Source: Lysinibacillus sp. FSL M8-0337
Lineage (GTDB): Bacteria; Bacillota; Bacilli; Bacillales_A; Planococcaceae
Reading direction: 5' to 3'
Assembly (NCBI RefSeq): GCF_038593855.1
Contig: NZ_CP151996.1
Span: 1,364,001-1,428,000, forward strand
DNA length: 64,000 nucleotides
Numbering within the stretch: the first letter of the stretch is position 1; every line of letters starts with the position of its first letter. Below the pieces are notes generated by a model. It did not search any database, had not been told where the DNA came from, and saw nothing but the letters and a program-made list of their open reading frames with translations. Positions 1 to 8,329 of this stretch are shown piece after piece. The position numbers and the translations under genes were made by a program.

Positions 1-74
1 TTAAAAATCAACCATTAGTAAAAATATTTTAGTAGCGGAGGAGAAAAGCTTCTTCCTAAGTGGATAACAGCAAA

Positions 75-112
75 AAAAGTGTTAGATTGATTGTGGTCAA
101 TCTAACACTTTT
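75..112. terminator. ilvE terminator, member of a repeated hairpin family
   Basis: Perfect hairpin: arms GTGTTAGATTGA and TCAATCTAACAC around a 6-nt loop, extended by A-run/T-run bases so it can terminate in either direction. It lies just past the ilvE stop codon. The same 12-bp arms recur at 22141-22170 and 51299-51328. Bases 31-41 upstream carry GTAGCGGAGG, the reverse complement of a segment inside the 22.1-22.4 kb copy, so this is part of a larger repeat in reverse orientation. Confidence 0.85.
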
Positions 113-144
113 GCATTTTCTAGCTATTTTTTATTTGTTTATTT

Positions 145-1209
145 CTATAATTTAATTGTCCAACCGAATGAATCTTCAAGCGTGCCATTTTGGATGCCTG
201 TTAATGTATCGTAAAGCATTTGTGAAATTTCACCAATTTCACCGTTGTTAATTAGAATTTTTTCGTCGCGCCATTTCAACTCTCCGACAGGTGAAATAAC
301 CGCTGCCGTGCCCGTACCAAATGCTTCTTCCAAAGTGCCGTTATGATAGGCTTCAACCACTTCATCAATTGAAATACGACGTTCTTCGACTGGGATGTTT
401 TTTGCTTTTAATACGTGCAGCATCGAGTCACGCGTAATACCTGGTAAGATGCTTCCGTTTAATGCTGGCGTAATTACAGTACCATTTATTTTGAAGAAAA
501 TATTCATGCTTCCTACTTCTTCAATGTAACGGTGTTCCTTGCCGTCAAGCCATAATGTTTGAGAGTAGCCTTCCTTATGCGCAATTTCTTGTCCTTTCAG
601 GGCACTTGCATAGTTACCAGCGGTTTTTGCTTCGCCAGTTCCCCCCACGACAGCCCGTACAAAGTGCTGTTCCACCATGATTTTGACTGGATTAATGCCT
701 TCTTTGTAGTAAGAACCCGATGGCGACATAATGATAATAAATTGATAACTATTCGAAGGGTGTACGCCCAAGTGAGGCTCAGTTGCAATAATAAATGGAC
801 GGATATAAAGAGATGTTCCTGGTGCAGTTGGAACCCATTCGCGATCCAATGTTACTAATTGCTTTAACGCCTCTAATGCAAGTTCTTCATCAATTGCTGG
901 AATGACGATACGCTCATTTGAATGATTTAAGCGGTTGAAATTACGGTCTGGGCGGAATAATAGAACTCCGTTATCTACTGTTGCATAAGCTTTTAAGCCT
1001 TCAAATACAGCTTGTCCATAATGGAAGACCATTGCTGATGGATCGATAGAAAGCGGCTGATACGGGATAATGCGTGGATCATGCCATCCCATTCCTTCTG
1101 TATAATCGACTATAAACATGTGATCTGTAAAAAATTGTCCGAACCCTAATTGGTCTACTGCAGGTTTTTCTTTTGGGTTTGTTGTTAATTCTTTTTTAAT
1201 TTCTAACAT
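145..1209 (-). CDS. ilvE: branched-chain amino acid aminotransferase
   Basis: PLP-dependent fold type IV aminotransferase that interconverts Leu/Ile/Val with their 2-oxo acids, the last step of branched-chain amino acid synthesis and the first of their breakdown; cytosolic. The protein is about 354 residues, the usual length for the BCAT2-like class. Visible family features are the N-terminal FVDYTEGMGWHDPRIIPYQP region, the VFEGLKAY segment, the PLP-lysine region around GGTGEAKTAGNYA, and the C-terminal EAFGTGTAAVISPVG motif. I chose the ATG at 1209 because GGAGG sits 8 nt ahead of it, whereas the ATG at 1215 is only 2 nt from that RBS. It stands alone, with a terminator at 75-112. I saw no T-box upstream. 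Confidence 0.95.
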   Translation of the reverse strand: MLEIKKELTTNPKEKPAVDQLGFGQFFTDHMFIVDYTEGMGWHDPRIIPYQPLSIDPSAMVFHYGQAVFEGLKAYATVDNGVLLFRPDRNFNRLNHSNERIVIPAIDEELALEALKQLVTLDREWVPTAPGTSLYIRPFIIATEPHLGVHPSNSYQFIIIMSPSGSYYKEGINPVKIMVEQHFVRAVVGGTGEAKTAGNYASALKGQEIAHKEGYSQTLWLDGKEHRYIEEVGSMNIFFKINGTVITPALNGSILPGITRDSMLHVLKAKNIPVEERRISIDEVVEAYHNGTLEEAFGTGTAAVISPVGELKWRDEKILINNGEIGEISQMLYDTLTGIQNGTLEDSFGWTIKL

Positions 1210-1215
1210 CGTCAT

Positions 1216-1598
1216 ATCCTCCGCGTCTTATGTCATTAGGTGATTTATCTATAATACTTAATAATACTGTTTATTTTAAATTAATGAAATACTAAGAATC
1301 TACTAATAATTAATAAAATTGCTGAAATATTTATTTAATTCAACAAATTCCAACATTACATAGATAAAGAAATGTTTTTTCAGGTGAGCAACACGTACTT
1401 TAGTTGTGACGTCCGATAGGCATGATTAGAATCTTCAGCTTTCACATGCTAACTATGTATGTAATTAGCACGTCGAAACGATTATGATTGAAGTAAAGGT
1501 TTGGAAATTAAAGTGGGGGGTACCTGTCCAAAGATAGCATAAAAAGACAGGATGATATTAATTGAATACGATAATCTTGAAGTAAGGAGTGAGGGCAT
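1216..1598. other. intergenic region between divergent ilvE and AraC-type gene
   Basis: AT-rich spacer of about 380 bp that must hold both divergent promoters. No T-box antiterminator, CodY box or other site could be assigned with confidence. Bases 1519-1551 contain a weak inverted repeat (CCTGTC .. GACAGG) beside a GGTACCTGTC string that also occurs in the dispersed palindromes near 58 kb. Confidence 0.4.
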
Positions 1599-2462
1599 TT
1601 GAGTTGGATTGAGTCGATTCAAAAGGCAATAAATTATATAGAAGAGCATTTACATGAAAGCATTACGATGGAACAAATAGCACAAGAAGTAAATGCCTCT
1701 GTTTTTCATTTTCAACGGACATTTTCTATTTTAACAGATATGTCTATCGCAGATTATATTAGACGAAGAAGATTAACGTTGGCTGCCCAAGAGTTAATCA
1801 ATACGGATAGTAAAGTAATCGACATCGCCTACAAATATGGCTACGACTCTCCTGAAGCATTTACCAAAGCGTTTCGTAAGCAGCATAATGTAACGCCAAG
1901 TGAAGTACGTAAACAGCAAGGACCATTACAATCATACAATCGCCTGATTATCCAGGTGACTTTGAAGGGAGCAGAACCAATGAAATATAACATTGTAGAG
2001 AAAGAAAAGTTTCAAGTTGTGGGTGTCAAAAGAACGTATAATTGCCAAACAGGTGAGAATTTACAAGGCATACCTCAATTTTGGAATGAACTAAATGGGC
2101 AAGGTATGGACGAGCAATTATTTACTTTAAACAACGGGCAAATCAAAGGGGTACTGGGTGTGTGTGTACCAGATGAAAACTATAAGGATAATCATTTAAT
2201 AGACTATTGGATTGCAACGGATCACGTAGGGGAAGTACCTGAAAATATGTTAGCAATGGAAGTACCAGCATCGAAATGGGTTGTCTTTGAAGTGCGAGGC
2301 CCGATGCCAGATGCAATGCAAAATGCTTGGAAGAAAATTTTCTCGGAATGGTTCCCATCCAATCCATATGAACCTGCTGGAACAGCTGAATTAGAGGTTT
2401 ATACGGATGAAGACCCTACAAGTGAAAATTTATATTCGGAAATTTGGATACCGATTAAGTAG
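1599..2462 (+). CDS. AraC-family transcriptional regulator with GyrI-like effector domain
   Basis: Two-domain regulator of 287 residues. Residues about 8-105 form an AraC/XylS double helix-turn-helix (YIEEHLHESITMEQIAQEV, then IDIAYKYGYDSPEAFTKAFRKQHNVTPSEVR). Residues about 125-287 form a GyrI-like/SRPBCC small-molecule-binding domain of the kind found in Rob, SoxS-linked regulators and BmrR, with the typical WVVFEVRGPMP and EIWIPIK segments. Such proteins usually sense hydrophobic drugs or toxins and activate efflux or detoxification genes. The start is TTG, supported by AAGGAGTGAGG 5-10 nt upstream. No obvious target gene lies next to it; downstream is a mobile-element region. Ligand unknown. 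Confidence 0.88.
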   Translation: MSWIESIQKAINYIEEHLHESITMEQIAQEVNASVFHFQRTFSILTDMSIADYIRRRRLTLAAQELINTDSKVIDIAYKYGYDSPEAFTKAFRKQHNVTPSEVRKQQGPLQSYNRLIIQVTLKGAEPMKYNIVEKEKFQVVGVKRTYNCQTGENLQGIPQFWNELNGQGMDEQLFTLNNGQIKGVLGVCVPDENYKDNHLIDYWIATDHVGEVPENMLAMEVPASKWVVFEVRGPMPDAMQNAWKKIFSEWFPSNPYEPAGTAELEVYTDEDPTSENLYSEIWIPIK

Positions 2463-2468
2463 TAAAGC

Positions 2469-2502
2469 GGTGTCAGGCACGCAAACAATTCTCAAACAAT
2501 TT
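2469..2502. repeat. dispersed palindrome-family repeat, copy A (partial)
   Basis: Contains GGTGTCAGGCAC followed by an AAACAATT..CAAACAATTT segment. The same arrangement is at 24575-24606, and fuller palindromic copies with GTGCC..GGCAC arms on both sides are at 57944-58032, 59130-59177 and 60813-60856. This copy has only one arm. Confidence 0.6.
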
Positions 2503-2654
2503 GTATTTTAATACTAATGTTAATGGTGAAGTTAAAAACGGTACTATATCGAAACGACCTTCGAGTCTATTCAAGATTTTCGTTACTTGTTGAACAGTGA
2601 GCGGGTCAAAGATATACGAGCTTTTTAAACATTCCACTGGACAAGCTTAAGCAA

Positions 2655-2957
2655 TTGGAGCCTGCACGTAAGGCACCAATACAAAGCCGTGAATACTTCG
2701 CCTTAAGTGATGAGGAGAAAGTTAGACCTCAAAGGCTTCGCTTCCGCTTTAGTGCAAAATATGAAGCTCACAGAAGCTCATACACGTCATACTGCGAAGT
2801 TTGCTCTCGTTACACCCTCGGTTACTCGAAAGACTACGCTACGGAGCTTGTATTACGTATTTTGGATAATACCGAGGATCACAATATTGCATTGAATTGG
2901 AGCAAATGGAAGGAAGAAACGGAGCGAGTTATTGGCATTACCCAAGTGAGTTCATAA
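2655..2957 (+). pseudogene. unrecognised open frame or gene remnant
   Basis: An open frame of 100 codons that I do not recognise. It begins with a TTG lacking a convincing ribosome binding site, has a basic, Arg/Ser/Tyr-rich middle and ends in an acidic/Trp-rich segment (ALNWSKWKEETERVIG). A preceding stretch at about 2550-2620 reads as ESIQDFRYLLNSERVKDIRAF before a stop, which suggests a longer decayed gene. It sits in the mobile-element region, so a fragment of a lost accessory gene is the best guess. It may not be expressed. Confidence 0.2.
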
Positions 2958-3202
2958 ACATGATGTAACGATTCTACTCGCTCCAGGAGATACGAAAGCA
3001 AGTGAGTAAGCATGAATATTACAGCTATTGGAGAGTAGGCTAAAGCTCTCCTTTGGCTCGTTTTCCGCTTAACTTATAACCACTTAATAATCAGTTATAT
3101 CAGTACAGATAAACAGAAAAAATATAAAGTATGATGTAAAGGCTCTATCAGTTATAGCAAATAATTATGATATTAAGTACTCAATCAAAATATTCTAACA
3201 AT
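2958..3202. other. non-coding spacer in mobile-element region
   Basis: No gene supported. It holds a small hairpin (GGAGAG 3030-3035 with CTCTCC 3046-3051) and otherwise AT-rich sequence. It lies just before the terminator-like hairpin and the IS110 relic. Confidence 0.4.
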
Positions 3203-3246
3203 AGTAGTACAATCCAAGGCCATGGTTTGTGCTACTATTTTTTTAT
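3203..3246 (+). terminator. rho-independent terminator-like hairpin
   Basis: Arms AGTAGTACAA and TTGTGCTACT (one mismatch) close over a GGCCATGG-containing loop, followed by ATTTTTTTAT. It lies immediately before the structured left end of the IS110 relic and would insulate it from upstream transcription. Confidence 0.6.
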
Positions 3247-3253
3247 AGTAGAA

Positions 3254-3319
3254 GTGAAGGAAAGCCGACCAGCCTCTGGGATCATTCAAGAATCCCCATT
3301 ATAAACCGGCTAACTTCAC
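3254..3319 (+). ncRNA. structured left end of IS110 relic, possible decayed bridge RNA
   Basis: Nested pairing is visible: GTGAAG (3254-3259) with CTTCAC (3314-3319), GCCG (3264-3267) with CGGC (3307-3310), and an inner hairpin GGGAT (3278-3282) with ATCCC (3292-3296). IS110-family elements encode a structured bridge RNA in the non-coding end just upstream of the transposase start, which is exactly this position (the transposase ATG is at 3433). The pairing is seen in the sequence; the bridge-RNA role is inferred from the family, and the element is dead because its transposase is broken. Confidence 0.45.
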
Positions 3320-3432
3320 ATCCTTATTAGAAGCAGTTTAGTATGTTGGGTCTAAGAGATCGTGTATAAGAAAATGGAGTCGATAAGGTCAGGTGGAGAC
3401 TTCTATGATTGGCTTTGAAGGAGAAAATTTGT

Positions 3433-3869
3433 ATGAAACATGTCATCGCACTTGGTATTAGTAGGTAGTAAAGGGAAAAGTACAATTGCCATTTATGCCG
3501 ACTATAAACATTGTGAATTTAAGGTGAGTTATATCATACGCTTGTTGATTTTGAGAAGCTACACAAACGCATCGAAGAGATAACTATACTTGACGGACAA
3601 ACGCTAGAAATTGTGTTTGAAGCCACAGGTGTTTATTCAAAATGTGTAGATAAATTTCTACGCGATTACAATCATACATACTGCCGTTTGAATCCGCTTG
3701 AACCGCACTTACAAATGGCTTCAATGCGTAGAAACAAAACCGATGTGTGTGATGCTCATGAATCAGCGAAAACACATTTTAAAATGAATCCTAGAACGAC
3801 ATATGTACAAGAATTATGAACAAATGCGTGCGATTACACGCTATTACGATGAAATTTGATTCACTGATT
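3433..3869 (+). pseudogene. IS110-family transposase, decayed
   Basis: Relic of a DEDD (RuvC-like) transposase of the IS110 family. The start reads MKHVIALGIS, then meets a TAG stop at 3466, continues as GKSTIAIY.DYKHCEF, shifts frame near 3540, and resumes as EIVFEATGVYSKCVDKFL and SMRRNKTDVCDAHE, the conserved catalytic-domain signatures. A further stop at 3817 is followed by a recognisable YEQMRAITRYYDE segment. The C-terminal serine-containing domain is not identifiable, so the 3' half is deleted. At least two disruptions make it non-functional. It marks the left part of the island carrying the recombinase and restriction genes. Confidence 0.85.
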
Positions 3870-4360
3870 TATGTAATCATACGCGAAAAGAGGCCTCTGA
3901 TTGGGTTTCATCCGACACGAGGAAATCACAATCAACCTTGAAACGTAAGTCTGTACGAAGGCGTGTTATCAAATCTTTGATAAATGGAATATGTTCAGTG
4001 ATCCGAATGATTAATGAATAAATCATTGCTGGATAATTAAGCCTTTGTGGAGCACCTAAATGGAATTTTTTCATGACAACATTAAGAATTGTATGTTGTT
4101 ATTGTTTTCAGAAGAAGAAAAAATGTCATTAGATGTTGATCAAAATCTTATTTTTTCGATTTGTGAAATATATTAGATGGTTAGAATTTATTATCAAGTT
4201 GCTACGGATATATTAAAAAAAGATTTAGAATGGCGTGATGTGATTGATATTGAAAAGATTAAGAGATCGTTATGGATAATTTAGTATTTTATATGTTTAA
4301 ATAAACATCGTTTATTAGAGTTATAAATATAGAATTATTGATATTTTTTTAGTTGAAAAT
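3870..4360. other. degenerate AT-rich stretch between IS110 relic and recombinase
   Basis: No intact gene. A short open stretch from 4177 (MVRIYYQVATDILKKDLEWR..., about 35 codons) and one at about 4100-4174 look like fragments of a decayed gene, but I cannot assign them. The base composition becomes very AT-rich here, in contrast to the flanking chromosome. Confidence 0.35.
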
Positions 4361-4435
4361 GTCTAAAAACTCGTCTAAAATAAGAGTTATAAAAAACGTA
4401 TTGGTTTAGACTTATAGGTGGTGTATGTTTTTAGA
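4361..4435. promoter_or_regulatory. candidate recombination/operator site of the serine recombinase
   Basis: The region directly ahead of the recombinase gene has two direct GTCTAAA copies 12 bp apart (4361-4367, 4373-4379) and an inverted TTTAGAC (4405-4411), with a looser TTTAGAT at the start codon. Resolvase and invertase genes usually have their crossover/res sites immediately upstream, and the enzyme often represses itself there. The repeats are seen; the role is inferred. Confidence 0.4.
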
Positions 4436-5010
4436 TGAGTAGAGTTATTGGTTATGGTCGTGTAAGTACTCATGAGCAAAATTTGGATATGCAATATCAG
4501 GCTATTGAGCAGTATGCTCTAGAAAAAGGTATGTCTTTAGTTTTTTTTTCTGAGAAGATTTCATCTAGAAAAGATAAACGTATCGAACTTCAAAATGCAT
4601 TAAAGGCTGCAGTTGAAGATGATATTTTTGTAGTTTATAAATTGTATCGTTTAGCAAGATCCACTAAAGAATTATATGAGTTAACTGAATTGTTTCAGAA
4701 AAAAGGTATTCATTTTGTAAGTTTAAGTGATTCTTTTGATACAACAACTCCTACAGGAAAGGCTATGTTTGGTATGCTGGCTGTTTTTGCTGAATTTGAA
4801 CGTGATATTATACAACAACGTACTAAGGCAGGTTTAGAAGCAGCTAGAAAGCGTGGCCGAATTGGTGGTAGACCTAAGATAGAGGAAGTTACGAAAAGAA
4901 GAGTTGTTGCATTATTTGAATCTGGTGAAAGTGCAATAGATATTGCAAAAGCATATGGTATTAGTCGAGCTACAGTTTATAATATAATAAATGATGAAAA
5001 TAGAGCATAA
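4435..5010 (+). CDS. serine recombinase (resolvase/invertase family)
   Basis: Small serine recombinase of 191 residues that cuts and rejoins DNA through a phosphoserine link. The N-terminal catalytic domain has the nucleophile in GYGRVSTHEQNLDMQ (Ser about residue 11) and the conserved YRLARS and GKAMFGMLAVFAEFERDIIQQRT segments. The C-terminal HTH-resolvase domain ends with DIAKAYGISRATVYNII. The length is typical of Tn3-type resolvases and Hin-like invertases. It is complete, lies between the IS110 relic and the restriction-modification genes, and has repeats upstream that may be its binding sites. It may be a plasmid or transposon resolvase left behind, or an element-specific recombinase of this island. 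Confidence 0.92.
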   Translation: MSRVIGYGRVSTHEQNLDMQYQAIEQYALEKGMSLVFFSEKISSRKDKRIELQNALKAAVEDDIFVVYKLYRLARSTKELYELTELFQKKGIHFVSLSDSFDTTTPTGKAMFGMLAVFAEFERDIIQQRTKAGLEAARKRGRIGGRPKIEEVTKRRVVALFESGESAIDIAKAYGISRATVYNIINDENRA

Positions 5011-5064
5011 GTTCTTATTCAGGTATAATAAAAGCACAGAACATATTTTGTTCTGTGCCGATTT

Positions 5065-6114
5065 TTATTCATTCCAAAATGTAGCTGGTAAAGGAATTTG
5101 AAGTTTTTTGTTTATTTTTTTTCCACCAAATTGAGTGAAATAGGTAAAGAAATCTTGGCCATTAACTAAATAAAAGTGTTTTATGATAATTTGATTATTT
5201 ATTACATCGCCAAAGAATATAGCATATCGTACATCACACATATGAATCGGTTGATGATTTAGTTGTGGAATGTCTAAAGGTTCTTCATCACTAGGCAGGA
5301 ATAAACCTAAATCAATAGTTTGAGAAGTTTGTAATTTTACTTCAAGTAATTGGTGTTTCACATCAGGGAAATCGCCATTATCTTTAAAGTAGCTATAACC
5401 TAAAGCTTCACAAATTAATTTATGAAGATGTCCTCCTCGATTGCGTTCTTGTGTTGCACCGATGTAAGGAATAGTTTTACCAACGATATTTTTTAATTTA
5501 TCGAATATTAATTCGATTGGCATTAGTTCGTCTTCTTTAGGGTCAGACGTTGGTGATGTGAATTTATCAAAGATATTGTATTCTTGAGTAATATTATTGA
5601 TGAATTCAGTGTCATTTGATAGAAGTACAGCTGGCTCTTTATGAGCATGCGAATAACGTGCTTGATATTTTTGAGTGAGTTTACCAGTTGTATCTAATTT
5701 AGCTAAAACGTCTCCAGTAACGACTTTAATTTTAGTAATTATGTCATCTTCTGAAATACGGATTAAAACGTAGCGTCGAGATGGAGAAATTTCTTCATTC
5801 CATATCTGTAAGTTGTTTGATTTTTGGGTATATACGTCAAATTTTTGACATAAAAATCGTGGTTGTGTTTTTTTAAAGGATTTAGGAACAGGATAACCTA
5901 AAGCCTCACAAACTTGAGATTTCACAATTTTAGAACGTGTGCGTAGTGCAAACCCATCTAGATTGTAGCCAGCTAATTGGTCTGTTAAAAGATATTCCAT
6001 TTCATTAGCTGGGTACCAGAAATCTGGGTCACCTACTTCACTTTCGTGATAAATTGTTAATTCATGATTCATGATGTTTTCCTTAATCTGTTGTGCTAGT
6101 TGTTTCGGGTTCAT
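5065..6114 (-). CDS. Type II restriction endonuclease (PD-(D/E)XK)
   Basis: About 349 residues. It is identified by context and motif: it sits beside a controller protein and an N6-adenine methyltransferase, and residues about 245-285 read GGHLHKLICEALGY, then FPDVKHQLLEVKLQ, a PD-X9-EVK arrangement matching the PD-(D/E)XK nuclease core. The N-terminal half repeats the same general pattern of a CEALGYP helix and may bind DNA. I chose the ATG at 6114, which has GAGGAGG 9 nt ahead; the TTG at 6132 overlaps that RBS. A second in-frame ATG at 6072 also has AAGGAAA before it. It overlaps the end of the controller gene by about 32 bp, so the two are co-transcribed. Recognition sequence unknown. Confidence 0.8.
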   Translation of the reverse strand: MNPKQLAQQIKENIMNHELTIYHESEVGDPDFWYPANEMEYLLTDQLAGYNLDGFALRTRSKIVKSQVCEALGYPVPKSFKKTQPRFLCQKFDVYTQKSNNLQIWNEEISPSRRYVLIRISEDDIITKIKVVTGDVLAKLDTTGKLTQKYQARYSHAHKEPAVLLSNDTEFINNITQEYNIFDKFTSPTSDPKEDELMPIELIFDKLKNIVGKTIPYIGATQERNRGGHLHKLICEALGYSYFKDNGDFPDVKHQLLEVKLQTSQTIDLGLFLPSDEEPLDIPQLNHQPIHMCDVRYAIFFGDVINNQIIIKHFYLVNGQDFFTYFTQFGGKKINKKLQIPLPATFWNE

Positions 6115-6400
6115 AATGTTTTGCCTCCTCAAATTTAAATAGTTTAATTACAGGTATTCCTAATGCATCGGCGATTCTTTTTATATTACTTAGCGTAATA
6201 TTTCTTTCACCTCTTTCTAATCCGCCGATATAAGTGCGATCTACGTTTGCTAAAAAGCCTAAACGTTCTTGTGTGATGTTTTTCTTGTTTCGTAAGAATT
6301 TAATTCTTTTCCCAAAAGCTTTTCGGAATTCAAGGTCATTTTCTTCATCTGTTAAGTGGTTATTGCTGTTTTTCATATACTTATTATCTAATTTTTTCAT
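6083..6400 (-). CDS. restriction-modification controller protein (XRE-type HTH)
   Basis: Small Cro/CI-type regulator of 105 residues. Residues about 27-90 form the helix-turn-helix: FGKRIKFLRNKKNITQERLGFLANVDRTYIGGLERGERNITLSNIKRIADALG. This is the canonical shape of a C protein, which delays endonuclease expression until the methyltransferase has protected host DNA. It is divergent from the methyltransferase and upstream of, and overlapping, the endonuclease gene. Direct repeats that look like C-boxes lie 16-48 bp before its start. The start codon has only a weak RBS, as is common for C genes with leaderless or weak initiation. Confidence 0.88.
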   Translation of the reverse strand: MKKLDNKYMKNSNNHLTDEENDLEFRKAFGKRIKFLRNKKNITQERLGFLANVDRTYIGGLERGERNITLSNIKRIADALGIPVIKLFKFEEAKHYEPETTSTTD

Positions 6401-6415
6401 AAAACAATCGACCTA

Positions 6416-6448
6416 TTATAAGTAGCATTTCCATGTTTATAAGTAGCA
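6416..6448. promoter_or_regulatory. candidate C-box operator (two direct repeats)
   Basis: TTATAAGTAGCA occurs at 6416-6427 and again at 6437-6448, exactly 21 bp apart (two helical turns), in the 91-bp gap between the divergent controller and methyltransferase genes. C proteins of Type II systems bind tandem sites here to switch on the C-R operon and limit the M gene. The repeats are seen; binding is inferred. Confidence 0.6.
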
Positions 6449-6491
6449 ATTTCATTTTTGCAAGTATTATTAATAAAAAGGTGGTTTTTTT

Positions 6492-8228
6492 ATGGTTAGT
6501 TTGTCAGAAGCAAAAGAAACGGGTTCACATTATACCTCAAATGATTTGTCGCACTTTATGGCTGACAGATTGAAACAAGCATTTTTAAAATATAATTTTA
6601 ATGAAATAGAAAATTTAACGTTAATTGATCCATCTTGTGGTGATGGAGAATTATTAAAAGCAGCAGCTACGTTATTTGAAGATAATAGCGTTAAATTACT
6701 TGGAGTCGATACAGATGCTAATGCTATTCAAAGTGCTAGCAATTATTTTGGTGAAGATTCAAGTGTTTCAGTATTTCAAAGTGATTATTTAGAGCTTTTT
6801 GACAATTATAAAACAGATTTATTCAGCTTGAACGGAGATAAATCTAACGATTTAATTAGCGAAGGTACATTAAATTTAGTAGATTTGATATTAGCCAATC
6901 CGCCCTATGTACGTACCCAAGTAATGGGAGCTGATAGAGCTCAAAAATTAGGAGAAATGTTTGGACTTAAAGGTCGAGTAGATTTATATCAAGCTTTTTT
7001 AGTTGCAATGACACAACATTTAAAAGCGAATGGTTTAATTTGTGTTATTACTTCTAATCGGTATTTAACTACGGCTGGAGGCAAAGATATTCGGGCTTAT
7101 TTAGATAAAAATTATGAAATTTTAGAAGTTATTGATTTAGGCGATACTAAATTATTTAATGCAGCCGTTTTACCAGCAATTTTTATCGGTCGTAAGAAAG
7201 CTGAAAATGAAAATATAAAAAATGAAAACGTTAAATGCTATAGAATTTATGAAGATACTTCAGATGGAGAAGTAGATGAAGTATGCACTTCGATATATGA
7301 AATTTTATATAAAAATGAATCAGGAATTTATGCAGTTGGTAATAAAAAATATTCAGTGATGTCTGGATATTTAAAGGTTCCTGAGGATTCTAAAGAATTA
7401 TGGGTTATGGCTTCAAAAGAGGATAAAGAGTGGGTTAATCAGATTAAAAATAATAGTTTTTGTAAGTTTTCGGATATGTTTAAAGTCCGTGTAGGTATTA
7501 AAACAACAGCTGATAATGTTTTTATTCATAATAATAATGAATGGGAAGCTCTAGCTGAAAATATAAAGCCAGAAGCAGAATTATTAAATCCATTGATTTC
7601 ATCTGATAATATTCAAAAGTGGAAATCTGATGGTCAATTAGTAGAACAGAAAAAAATCTTATATACACATCAATTTGTTGAAGGTAAAAGAAAGGCTATT
7701 GATTTAGATGATTATGTAAATGCTAAAGCGTATTTATTACATCATCATGAGCAATTAGCTGGTAGAACATATTTAGCTAAATCAAAAACTAGACATTGGT
7801 ATGAAATTTGGGTTCCTCAAGAACCAATGGCTTTTAAAGATTTAAAAATTGTTTTTCCTGATATAAGTCTTGAACCGAAATTTTCTATTGATACTAACGA
7901 ATATTTAGTTGATGGAAATTGTTATTGGATTACATTGAAGGAACAAGATGCAGATAGAGATTTATTATATTTAGCAGCAGCTATAGCAAATTCACAGTTA
8001 ATGAATCGCTTCCATGGGATTGAATTTCAAAATGTACTTTATTCAGGACGTAAGAGATATTTGACTCAATATGTAGATAATTATGTTTTACCAGACCCTA
8101 GTTCTATTTATTCTAGAAAGATTGTAGAAGTAACAAAAAATATTGTTACTCAGAATTTAGAAATAGAAGAAATAAAACAGTTAGAGTTAGAAATAGAGGA
8201 ACAAGTAAGATTAGCATTCAGTGTTTAG
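6492..8228 (+). CDS. Type II N6-adenine DNA methyltransferase (gamma class, TaqI/Eco57I-like)
   Basis: DNA adenine-N6 methyltransferase of 578 residues protecting host DNA from the adjacent endonuclease. It has the N-terminal GSHYTSNDLSHFMADRL segment, SAM motif I DPSCGDGELLKAA, catalytic motif IV NPPY in LILANPPYVRTQ (about residue 140), and the following DLYQAFLVAMTQHLKANGLICVITSNRYL typical of TaqI-like enzymes. The C-terminal half (about 320-540) resembles the TaqI-type target recognition domain: a VRVGIKTTADNVF segment, then LEPKFSIDTNEYLVDGNCYWIT. The start ATG has AAAGGTGG upstream. Low GC compared with chromosomal neighbours points to horizontal acquisition with the rest of the system. 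Confidence 0.92.
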   Translation: MVSLSEAKETGSHYTSNDLSHFMADRLKQAFLKYNFNEIENLTLIDPSCGDGELLKAAATLFEDNSVKLLGVDTDANAIQSASNYFGEDSSVSVFQSDYLELFDNYKTDLFSLNGDKSNDLISEGTLNLVDLILANPPYVRTQVMGADRAQKLGEMFGLKGRVDLYQAFLVAMTQHLKANGLICVITSNRYLTTAGGKDIRAYLDKNYEILEVIDLGDTKLFNAAVLPAIFIGRKKAENENIKNENVKCYRIYEDTSDGEVDEVCTSIYEILYKNESGIYAVGNKKYSVMSGYLKVPEDSKELWVMASKEDKEWVNQIKNNSFCKFSDMFKVRVGIKTTADNVFIHNNNEWEALAENIKPEAELLNPLISSDNIQKWKSDGQLVEQKKILYTHQFVEGKRKAIDLDDYVNAKAYLLHHHEQLAGRTYLAKSKTRHWYEIWVPQEPMAFKDLKIVFPDISLEPKFSIDTNEYLVDGNCYWITLKEQDADRDLLYLAAAIANSQLMNRFHGIEFQNVLYSGRKRYLTQYVDNYVLPDPSSIYSRKIVEVTKNIVTQNLEIEEIKQLELEIEEQVRLAFSV

Positions 8229-8234
8229 GAATAA

Positions 8235-8248
8235 TATGTAGAAGGTGG
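8235..8248 (+). repeat. left copy of 14-bp direct repeat bracketing the IS1182 relic
   Basis: TATGTAGAAGGTGG occurs exactly here and at 9305-9318, on either side of the decayed transposase. The first copy continues into GGGACATAACTA, a motif also found (inverted) at the right end of the 22.1-22.4 kb repeat. Confidence 0.6.
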
Positions 8249-8270
8249 GACATAACTAGCTTCTATTAGT

Positions 8271-8316
8271 GAGAAATCCGAATTTGAATTCATTCAAATT
8301 CGGATTTCTCTGTTTT
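8271..8316 (+). terminator. strong terminator after the methyltransferase gene
   Basis: Perfect 18-bp stem (8271-8288 with 8293-8310) with a 4-nt loop, followed by TGTTTTTT. It ends the methyltransferase transcript and, by symmetry, could stop transcription from the transposase relic. Confidence 0.9.
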
Positions 8317-8329
8317 TTATGTTGTCTCC

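Noticed and set aside
1210-1598. Possible T-box leader for ilvE
   Set aside because: No T-box sequence (GGGTGGNACCGCG-like) or specifier stem could be found on the minus strand.
2707-2895. 62-codon ORF overlapping the 2655-2957 frame
   Set aside because: No RBS, atypical composition and no resemblance to a protein; most likely a shadow frame.
4177-4284. 35-codon ORF after the IS110 relic
   Set aside because: No good RBS and no recognisable family; probably a fragment of a lost gene.
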